Part shown: positions 57,479 to 64,000 of the stretch, piece by piece
Numbering within the stretch: position 1 is the stretch's first letter
How the letters are laid out: each line of letters begins with the position of its first letter
Origin: Myxococcales bacterium
Lineage (GTDB): Bacteria; Myxococcota_A; Polyangia; Polyangiales; Polyangiaceae
DNA: 64,000 nt
Assembly (NCBI GenBank): GCA_004193285.1
Contig: SECP01000001.1
Coordinates: 248,001-312,000 of the forward strand
Direction of reading: 5' to 3'
Program-made: the position numbers and the translations under genes
Notes under the pieces: model-generated
The model's database searches: none
What the model saw: only the letters and a program-made list of their open reading frames with translations
What the model was told of the DNA's origin: nothing

Positions 57479-58552
57479 TTACTTCCACGGAAACCAGCCC
57501 TTTTGCTGCATCGTCATGATCGCGCGCTGGGCCCATGTGCGCTGACCGTCCAAATTGAAGTGATGGTCGTCTTGCATGCCGAGGCCCTGGCACGAAACGA
57601 GGGCGGAGCTGGCTACCGTCATCGGGACCTTGGCGATCTGCGGCCGGATGGCGGTGGCTACCGCGCCGTCAGCCGCAAATTCGCCGGACCCCTCCACCTC
57701 GTAGTCGTTCATCAGCAACGGGAGGTTCGGCTCGCCCACGTCATTGCGGATCGCGGTCACGAGCGCGTTCACGCAGTTCGGAAACCCGTTCACGTCGCTC
57801 GCGGCGCCGTGCCGCTCCGTGATCCCCAGGTACATGAAGATCCCGCCGAAGGTCACGCGGCCTTTGATGGCCTTCGACGCCGCGATGAGCTCGTCGTAGT
57901 ACAGACTGCCAGGCAAAAACTGCGAGCAGTAGGCCGAGTTCTGCCCGTAACCAAGCGAGATGAAGTAGTAGTCCGGGCCCGCGACCGCGAGCGCCTCCTT
58001 GAGCAAGGACACTCCAGGACCCGCGAGCCGCTGGGTCGTGGTTCGCGCGGTGGGCTCGAGCGCCAGGGCCGGTGGATTGCCGGCGTGGTACTCGAAAGCG
58101 CGCGGGTTGGTATCTTGGAAGTGGTAGGGCGCGGACGACGCGGGGCTCACCCCGTAGCCGGCCATGTTGGAATGGCCGAGGTGAATGAAGGCGATGGCGC
58201 GCTCTTTCGGCACCGTCGCGCTACCGAGCTGGATCGTCACACCCGAGAGGGCCGGAGCGCCGCCGCCGCCACCGCCACCGCCGGCCTGCATGCTCCCGCC
58301 CATCGAAGCGCCAGCACCCCCGGACGTACCGGCAGGGATCGTTCCCCCTGCGCCCCCGGTGCCCACGACGCCCGCGCCGCCGACGCTGGTACTACCGGCG
58401 ACGGGGACGCCCCCGGAGGGTCCGAAGTCGTCGCTCGTATCCAAAGGCTGCACTTCGTGAGGATGCTCGCCGACGCCGCACGCGAGCGCGAGCGCGAGCG
58501 GCGGCAGCGAAGCGAGCACCGCGGCACGACGGCGAATGCTACGAATCTTCAT
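57479..58552 (-). CDS. SGNH/SASA-type carbohydrate esterase lipoprotein
   Basis: A 357-residue lipoprotein (lipobox ALAC, Cys25) with a Gly/Ala/Thr-rich linker (residues about 45-100). The catalytic domain begins AIAFIHLGHSNMAGYG; the HSNMAG is the GQSNMxG-type Ser motif of the sialate O-acetylesterase/CE6 group. The Asp-His pair may be in QDDHHFNLDGQ near the end. It may trim O-acetyl groups from the same polymer the operon acetylates. Confidence 0.82.
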   Translation of the reverse strand: MKIRSIRRRAAVLASLPPLALALACGVGEHPHEVQPLDTSDDFGPSGGVPVAGSTSVGGAGVVGTGGAGGTIPAGTSGGAGASMGGSMQAGGGGGGGGAPALSGVTIQLGSATVPKERAIAFIHLGHSNMAGYGVSPASSAPYHFQDTNPRAFEYHAGNPPALALEPTARTTTQRLAGPGVSLLKEALAVAGPDYYFISLGYGQNSAYCSQFLPGSLYYDELIAASKAIKGRVTFGGIFMYLGITERHGAASDVNGFPNCVNALVTAIRNDVGEPNLPLLMNDYEVEGSGEFAADGAVATAIRPQIAKVPMTVASSALVSCQGLGMQDDHHFNLDGQRTWAQRAIMTMQQKGWFPWK

Positions 58553-60531
58553 CGTTCGTTCTCCTGCAGCTGGGTCAAAAGGTCACCGGATTCGAGGTCG
58601 AAAGGGTCGACGTCGAGCGCTCTCTTCAAAAAGTCAGCGCCCTCCGCCGTCTCGCCGCGATGGAGCGCGACGCGGGCCAGCAGGTTGAGGCTCCGAACGT
58701 CGTTGTGATCCTCGACGAGGGCGCGTCTCGCCAATCGCTCGGCGCCTTCACCATCGCCGACCGCGAAGCGCAGCCGAGCTCGGAGCGCGCGGACGGTCGG
58801 ATGCTCGAGGCCGGCGAGCGCCCGCTCGGCATGCTCCAGCTCGCCCACTGCTGCGAGCATCCGACTGAGCTGCACGCGCGCCGCTGCGCGTAGCTCCAGC
58901 GAGCCGGCGTAGCGACGATCGGCTTCTGCCACGATGCGCTGGATCTGCTCGGGATCGGAGAGGTCCACGCCGTCCTGCTCAGGGAGGATGTCGGCGCGGG
59001 CGAACAGTGCCTCCGCCCCGTCCGTAAACACGAGCTTCCAGTCGGGGCTGCCGTAAACGTGGGCAATGAGGCCGAGGTAGCGGTCCGGGTAGGCGGTGGG
59101 CAAGAGCACGTAGCGGAAGCGATGACGCGCCTGAAACGCGTCGAAGCGCGACGGGGCCTCGCAAAGCCCGAGGTATTCTTGGAACTCGTCCTCCGAACGC
59201 AGCACGAGCCGCGAATCGATGTACGGCCGGAAACGCGGGTAGAGCTGCCAGCTCAGGTAGCCGCCCTGATGGTCCGCCGTGAAGACGTCACCGGGGGGCA
59301 GCGCGCGAAGCCTGCGAACGCTCTCCACCGGAGCGCGGAAGGGCGTGGGCTCCGCGAGGCTGGTCTCGCGCGCCGCCGCGACGCCCGCCGCCGCGATGAT
59401 CGCCAACAGCGCCGCGGCGTTCAGGAGGGGCAACGCCCGCCTGGCGAGCACCGGCCTTCGCTCTCGGAGCCAGCGCCGCACCGAAGGTGCCAGGTAAAGG
59501 GCCGCGATCGGCGCTCCCACCCAATAGAGCAAGAGCACGTTGCGGTTGCTCATCAGCGCGAGCGCAGCAAAGCCCAGCAGGAGCGCGGCGTGGCTCAGCC
59601 TGAGCCGGCGCCCGGCCGCGAGCATCGCCAGCGCCAAGAGCCCGATGAACCATTTGAGGTGCCAAAACTCACCGCCCGTGTACTGCTCGAGCAAGTACGG
59701 CGGAACGTTCTCGGCAACCGCCTGCGAATAGACGTTGTCAGAGCCTGGAGAGAGCCGTGACGCCAGCATGAGCGGCAACGACAGCGCGCGGGCCCCAAAC
59801 GGCGTGACGCCGCAGGCCAAGGCGCAGCCGCACAGAGCCAGCAGTAGCGCGTGGGCGTGCCGCCACGCGGGTAGGCTCTCGGGCGCTTCCCGCGCGAAGG
59901 GCCACGCCTTGCCTTCGCGTAGAGCAGCGGCGCTTGCCGCTACCGCGTAGGCGGCGACGAGCGCCGGACCGAGCGCGGACAAACCTTGAAAGTTCGCCCA
60001 CGGGATCTGCAGGAGAGGAAGCAGCCAAAGGCGGGAAAGCTTGCCTCGACGACTCACCCCCTCGAGCACGAAGACGAACACGGCCACGAAGCCCAGCGTG
60101 ACGATGACGGGGCGCAGCAGAAGCAGCGACCGAGCGCTGAAAAGGGCCGCGACGAGCAGGGTCGTGAACGCAGCGTGAGCTCCGTTGACCTTGGCGCGAG
60201 GACCGAGCGCAGCTCCGAGCACGAGCGCGCCCGCCGCCAAAAACGCGCACTTTGCCCACACCAGACCGGCGAGCCCGAACGCGCTGTGGATGCAGTACGT
60301 AGCGAGCTGAAAGAGCCAATGCACGTCTGCCCACGGACGCCCGGCTGCGCTCACCGAAAACGGATCGCTGACCAGCACACTGCCCCGCGCGAGCATCTCG
60401 CGACCCGCAGCCAGGTGCCACCAGATGTCGCCGTCCGCCGAGGGGGCTAGGCCTACGAGGGCCACGCCCGCGGCGAGCGCAGCATGGTGGCCGTAGCGGC
60501 CGAGGCTCGGGCGGATGACCGAGAAGCGCAT
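58549..60531 (-). CDS. Polytopic membrane protein with C-terminal TPR-like domain
   Basis: About 660 residues. Residues 1-430 have roughly nine to eleven hydrophobic segments. The motif DGDIWWHLAAGREMLARG in the first extracytoplasmic loop, and FTADHQGGYLSWQLYP and RPYIDSRL after the membrane part, are typical of a large family of GT-C-like membrane proteins of unknown function. The last 120 residues are TPR-like (LELRAAARVQLSRMLAAVGE). Start at MRFSVIRPS is chosen because upstream residues are unrelated Arg-rich sequence. It overlaps the esterase gene by 4 bp. Confidence 0.8.
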   Translation of the reverse strand: MRFSVIRPSLGRYGHHAALAAGVALVGLAPSADGDIWWHLAAGREMLARGSVLVSDPFSVSAAGRPWADVHWLFQLATYCIHSAFGLAGLVWAKCAFLAAGALVLGAALGPRAKVNGAHAAFTTLLVAALFSARSLLLLRPVIVTLGFVAVFVFVLEGVSRRGKLSRLWLLPLLQIPWANFQGLSALGPALVAAYAVAASAAALREGKAWPFAREAPESLPAWRHAHALLLALCGCALACGVTPFGARALSLPLMLASRLSPGSDNVYSQAVAENVPPYLLEQYTGGEFWHLKWFIGLLALAMLAAGRRLRLSHAALLLGFAALALMSNRNVLLLYWVGAPIAALYLAPSVRRWLRERRPVLARRALPLLNAAALLAIIAAAGVAAARETSLAEPTPFRAPVESVRRLRALPPGDVFTADHQGGYLSWQLYPRFRPYIDSRLVLRSEDEFQEYLGLCEAPSRFDAFQARHRFRYVLLPTAYPDRYLGLIAHVYGSPDWKLVFTDGAEALFARADILPEQDGVDLSDPEQIQRIVAEADRRYAGSLELRAAARVQLSRMLAAVGELEHAERALAGLEHPTVRALRARLRFAVGDGEGAERLARRALVEDHNDVRSLNLLARVALHRGETAEGADFLKRALDVDPFDLESGDLLTQLQENER

Positions 60532-60539
60532 GCCAGCTC

Positions 60540-61610
60540 TCAAAAAGGCGACAGCGTGAGGCCCACGCCGACCGTCCACGGTTGAAAGCCAGGTCCTTGG
60601 GCGGTGGCGACGGCGCCGCCTGGCGCGGGAGCGCCCGCCTCCCACCCGAACGGGACGGAGACGCCGCCGAGGACGGCGACCGTGTCGGTCGACCACTCGA
60701 TGGCGGCCTGCGCGGTGAGCAGCATGAGCCGCATCTGCTGCTCGAGACCGCGATCCCGATCCACGCCGAAGTAGCGCTGCAGAGTGAGCCCCAGCGACGG
60801 CACGAAAGGACCGGTGAAGTAGCCGATGTAACCGTACGCGTTGGCAAATGGCGCGCGGTAGTTGCCGAGCGCGTTTTTACCGCCGCGGTAACCGCCCGCG
60901 GCCCCGACGACGATCACGCCCCACTGCTCGTCCATCGTGTGATCCAGCGAGAGGGAGCCCGTGAGCCTACCGATGCCGAGCTGCTTCTCCTGGGAGAGGT
61001 AGTCGTTCTTGTAGGCGGCCTTGTAGGTGCCGGTTGGAAAGCCCACCGTGAGCGTCAGCGCGGTCGCCTTGATTTCGCCGAACTTCCGCGTGACGAACGC
61101 GCTCGTGTCACCCACGCCGGCGTTCGACACATCTACCGGCAATGCCTTGTAGCTTCGATAGTACTTGTAAAGGATCGGCGCAGAGACGCCGAGCGCCCAG
61201 CGCTCGGTCACCTCCCGGGAGATCTGCGTGTTGAAGGTGGCGATGTAGCCGTCGTCGAGATGGGCGTAGCTCGCCTGCGTCTGCAGGTTGAACAAGCCTC
61301 CGCTCACGCTGTGCCCAATCCACTTGAGGCCGCCGCCGCTGCTCGTGGAGGTGCCGGCGCCGCAGCCGCCGATCGTTTGCCAGCTGGCGAGCAGTCCCTC
61401 GAGCCGCTCGACGCGCAGCGATAGCTCCGTGTCGCGGGAGGCGCTCAGAGACCGAGGGCTGGGCGTGGCCCGCGCTCGGTTGACGGCGGCAGCGGCGCGA
61501 TGAGCCGCGAGCAGGCGAGCAATAGCCGGGTAAACGGCGCAGGTCGCGAACGCAGACGCAACCAACCACGCACCGACGCGTCGGCCACTTCTTCTTTCCG
61601 AGTGCTTCAT
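60540..61610 (-). CDS. Predicted outer-membrane beta-barrel protein
   Basis: A 356-residue protein with an N-terminal hydrophobic segment (RVGAWLVASAFATCAVYPAI), a short coiled coil (LSLRVERLEGLLASWQ), then alternating beta strands. These include GLFNLQTQASYAHLD, ALTLTVGFPTGTYKAAY and PSLGLTLQRYFGVDRDRG, and it ends in Phe (LTLSPF), the usual C-terminal residue of outer-membrane barrels. It may be an export channel of the operon or a structural protein. It lies 15 bp after the first gene. Confidence 0.75.
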   Translation of the reverse strand: MKHSERRSGRRVGAWLVASAFATCAVYPAIARLLAAHRAAAAVNRARATPSPRSLSASRDTELSLRVERLEGLLASWQTIGGCGAGTSTSSGGGLKWIGHSVSGGLFNLQTQASYAHLDDGYIATFNTQISREVTERWALGVSAPILYKYYRSYKALPVDVSNAGVGDTSAFVTRKFGEIKATALTLTVGFPTGTYKAAYKNDYLSQEKQLGIGRLTGSLSLDHTMDEQWGVIVVGAAGGYRGGKNALGNYRAPFANAYGYIGYFTGPFVPSLGLTLQRYFGVDRDRGLEQQMRLMLLTAQAAIEWSTDTVAVLGGVSVPFGWEAGAPAPGGAVATAQGPGFQPWTVGVGLTLSPF

Positions 61611-61625
61611 TCGCGTGAGACGAGC

Positions 61626-62072
61626 TCAGGCTGGATCGGCCTGCAGGCACCAGTAGCGCACGCTCTTCCGATCCGTCGCGGAGTACTCGTCGACCAGCGC
61701 GCCCTTCCAAATCGATTTGAGCTCCGAAGAGAGCTTCAGCTTGTGCACGTCACCCTGGCTGAAGCTGCGTAGCTTGCCGCCCACGCGCTCCTTCATCTTG
61801 TCCTTGATTTTGGAGCGCGGCTGAAGCGGCTTGTAGTGAGCGACGAGGATGAGTTGCTTGTCGAGCGGGCCGCCCTGCACTTGATAGCGCATCACGTAGG
61901 CGTAGTCGTACAGGTCATCCGGCGGCATTTTCGACGGGATTTCGACCAATTTTGCGGTTACCTCCAGCGGCGGGGCTTCGGCGTGAGCGCTGGGCAAGAG
62001 AGTGACGACGCCGAGGAGAGCCGCGGACACGAACACATGCCGACTGAAACGTGGGCGCTTGGTCTGAATCAT
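61626..62072 (-). CDS. Small exported protein of unknown function, first gene of the polysaccharide operon
   Basis: A 148-residue protein with a signal peptide (HVFVSAALLGVVTLLPSAHA, cleavage after AHA). The mature part has a PPDDLYDYAYVMRYQV segment and many Lys/Arg, then YWCLQADPA at the end. I do not recognise the fold. Start at ATG 62072 gives the signal peptide directly; an upstream ATG at 62165 adds 31 residues of no evident use. Context suggests it belongs to the O-acetylated polymer export system. Confidence 0.65.
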   Translation of the reverse strand: MIQTKRPRFSRHVFVSAALLGVVTLLPSAHAEAPPLEVTAKLVEIPSKMPPDDLYDYAYVMRYQVQGGPLDKQLILVAHYKPLQPRSKIKDKMKERVGGKLRSFSQGDVHKLKLSSELKSIWKGALVDEYSATDRKSVRYWCLQADPA

Positions 62073-62681
62073 CACTGGCAAGAACCTTCCTGAACTGGTC
62101 CGGTGGAACGAAGCGTTGCGGAAACGATTGCGCGCTTCCGAGTGCTTCGATGCTCCGCGATCCAATGTGTCTGCCTCCGCTGGATCCAGATCACGAATCC
62201 CGAAACGAAAATTTTTGAAGCCGTACTTCTCCGTCGCCGACTGCGCGCTTCGCGCGCGCTCCGTAAGCTCGTTTGGTGCAAACGCGCACGTGGGCCATGC
62301 GAGCGTCGACGCGCTTCGTACGCTCCGAACCGCGCCCGCGGGTCATGCGCTTTCGGTGCTTCGGAATACGACGAGAAGCGGTTCGCCTCGCCGTTTGTCG
62401 ACCGGTTTGACCCGTGGCGATCGACGCGTATAGCGCCGCCGTTAACGTCGAGAGTTGGGCCTCACCGGCGACGGATCGCGAAGGCTGTTTTGTAGATTCG
62501 GCGCGTCGAGCGTCGGCGCGCGAAGGCGGATGAGCGCGCCGCTCCGCGGTGGGGTGTTTTTGTCCGAGGCGACGGGGCGGTCAGCCGAACCAAACTCGTC
62601 GATGGATGCCTGCGCCGCGCGTGGCCGCGGCCACGGTATTTTAACGAGCAGGGTCGAAATCTGCAGCGTGAAGCACGCCCC
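62073..62681. other. 609-bp non-coding region between a sigma-54 activator and the polysaccharide operon
   Basis: No convincing gene, tRNA or terminator is visible. It should contain the operon promoter, but I see no clear sigma-54 (-24/-12) or sigma-70 box. A loose recurring motif YGCTTCG...GCTCCG appears at 62142-62159, 62246-62263 and 62311-62326, with a further YGCTTCG at 62356. An AT-rich spot AAAATTTTTG lies near 62209. Confidence 0.5.
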
Positions 62682-64000
62682 TCAGAGGTCGTCGGAATCG
62701 ACCTCGCCCGGCTGGGAAGAGGGCGGGGAGCTGTCGGATTTCACCATGCGCTCGAGCATCTTGCGGTGGATGCCCAGCAGGCGCGCGGCCGCGCTCTTGT
62801 TGCCTTTGGCGCTCACCAACGCCTGTTCGACCATCGCTCTTTGTATCGCGTCGAGCTTGGACGTTTCCTTGGTGCCCAGCGAGAGCAGCGTCTTGGCGAT
62901 GCGGTTCAGCTCACGCTCTACCAGGAGGCCGTCACCGCCCACGAGCTCGTCTAGCACCGGTACGTCGATCACGTCGCTCTCGGCGAGGAGTGACAGCCGC
63001 TCCACTGCGTTCCGAAGCTCACGCACGTTTCCGGCCCAGCGCCGGGCGCGCAGCCATTGGATGGCCGCGTCCGTGAAGCGAAGCCGACGCGGTTGCTCGG
63101 ACGCGAAGGCCTGAACGAGGTGAGGAATGTCTTCCTCGCGCTCGCTCAAGGGGGGTACGTCGATGGTGACGACGTTGAGGCGAAAGTACAGGTCCTCACG
63201 AAAGGTGCCGGCTTCGATGCGGCTCTCTAGGTCCACGTGGGTAGCGGCGATGATGCGCGCCTCGAGCTTGATCTCCTCCTCGGCGCCGAGCGGGCGAAAC
63301 TTGCGATCCTCGATCACGCGCAGCAGCTTGGCTTGCAGCTCGATCGGCATCTCGGCGATCTCGTCCAACATGAGGGTGCCGCCGCCCGCGAGCTCGAGCT
63401 GACCGCGCTGGCGGCGGTCCGCACCCGTGAACGCGCCGCGCTGGTGCCCGAACACGAGCGACTCGATGAGCGTGCCCGGCAAGGCCGAGCAATTGACGGC
63501 CAGCAGCGGCTCGCTGGCTCGCTTACCCGCGTAGTGAATGGCGCGCGCCACCATCTCTTTGCCGGTGCCCGTCGCCCCGCGCAGCAAAATGGGGGCGTCC
63601 GCGTCGGCCACGCGCCGCGCGAGGCGCCTCACGCGGTCCATCGCCGCGGACGCGCCGACAATCGCGGGCAGCCCTTGCTTGCGGTCGACCTGCTCGCGTA
63701 GGCGCTGCACCTCGTCGCGCAGGGCAAAGCGCTCGCGGATGCCGTCCACGATGGGCAGGATCATCTCGGCGCACAGCTCGTCTTTCAGGACGTAGTCTTG
63801 CGCGCCGTGGCGCATGGCATCGCGGATTTCCGCGAGCTCGGTCACGCCCGTCACCATCACCGCCGGCATGCTTCGACCAGTGCTGCGGACCCAGCGCAAG
63901 AAGTCCAGCCCCCCGCGGTCCGTCGCCGAATCACTCAGGCGAATGTCGAGCAGCATGGCGTCGATTTCCTGCGTCTCCATGCGGAGCCGCGCCTCGTCCA
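62682..64000 (-). CDS. NtrC-family sigma-54-dependent response regulator, N-terminus beyond the window edge
   Basis: The frame is still open at base 64000 (DEARLRMETQEIDAMLL), so the receiver domain starts outside. The visible receiver end has DAMLLDIRLSD and VMVTGVTE. The AAA+ domain follows, with Walker A GATGTGKE, the sigma-54-contact loop GAFTGADRRQ, Walker B GGTLMLDEIAEM and the RRWAGNVRELRNAVERL sensor. A FIS-type helix-turn-helix closes it (MVEQALVSAKGNKSAAARLLGIHRKML). It drives transcription from -24/-12 promoters. It is the nearest upstream gene to the 12-gene operon, a likely but unproven target. Confidence 0.93.
   Translation of the reverse strand, partial: DEARLRMETQEIDAMLLDIRLSDSATDRGGLDFLRWVRSTGRSMPAVMVTGVTELAEIRDAMRHGAQDYVLKDELCAEMILPIVDGIRERFALRDEVQRLREQVDRKQGLPAIVGASAAMDRVRRLARRVADADAPILLRGATGTGKEMVARAIHYAGKRASEPLLAVNCSALPGTLIESLVFGHQRGAFTGADRRQRGQLELAGGGTLMLDEIAEMPIELQAKLLRVIEDRKFRPLGAEEEIKLEARIIAATHVDLESRIEAGTFREDLYFRLNVVTIDVPPLSEREEDIPHLVQAFASEQPRRLRFTDAAIQWLRARRWAGNVRELRNAVERLSLLAESDVIDVPVLDELVGGDGLLVERELNRIAKTLLSLGTKETSKLDAIQRAMVEQALVSAKGNKSAAARLLGIHRKMLERMVKSDSSPPSSQPGEVDSDDL

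Overview
The window is a GC-rich (roughly 65-70% by eye), gene-dense bacterial chromosome segment. Many lipoproteins, cysteine-rich repeat proteins with DUF4215-type and CTDC-like repeats, a fibro-slime domain, Gly-rich lipoprotein linkers, a sigma-54 activator and O-acetylation machinery all point to a myxobacterium, most likely of the Polyangia/Sorangiineae type. This is inference from gene content; no rRNA or tRNA gene is present to confirm it.

Layout. 1-2.2 kb: the 3' part of a fibro-slime/cysteine-rich repeat protein, then a 700-bp non-coding, repeat-rich gap with a 22-bp tandem repeat. 2.9-9.7 kb (minus): tyrS, two unknown proteins, a trans-sulfuration enzyme and proS. 9.9-12.7 kb (plus): a siroheme sulfite/nitrite reductase with a HEPN-like tail and an unknown partner. 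12.9-18.2 kb: a 1766-residue lipoprotein with about 20 cysteine-rich 55-residue repeats. 18.2-25.9 kb (minus): a MOSC protein, an RbsBAC-type sugar ABC transporter, two small lipoproteins, dapE and dapD. 26-31.1 kb (minus): an unknown protein, ndk, a TetR regulator, and sucD-sucC-mdh (TCA cycle). 31.3-36.3 kb: a receiver-EAL protein, a frameshifted multiheme cytochrome c coupled to an AraC regulator, a LamG-like lipoprotein and a GH5 cellulase.

36.4-46.7 kb (plus) is the most informative system: an ABC transporter (binding protein, permease, ATPase), two DUF1989 proteins, a biotin-dependent 'urea' carboxylase and an allophanate hydrolase. Between the ATPase gene and the first DUF1989 gene lie two tandem hairpins, each with a CCGGG stem and an ACGA loop, the signature of the guanidine-II (mini-ykkC) riboswitch. 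This identifies the operon as a guanidine uptake and degradation pathway rather than a urea pathway. A second, uncharacterised structured leader precedes the carboxylase gene.

A GH6 cellulase with a hairpin-rich leader and a strong terminator follows. From 62.07 to 48.05 kb (minus) runs a tight 12-gene cluster, largely with ATGA-type overlaps. It encodes a small exported protein, a beta-barrel protein, a polytopic membrane/TPR protein, an SGNH esterase, an AlgI-like MBOAT O-acetyltransferase, two AlgX/AlgJ-like SGNH proteins, two sugar-nucleotide-type SDR enzymes, a TolB-like propeller, a GT2 glycosyltransferase and a transglutaminase-like/TPR protein. It looks like a machine for making and O-acetylating an exported polysaccharide or glycoconjugate. 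A sigma-54 response regulator sits immediately upstream and runs off the right edge.
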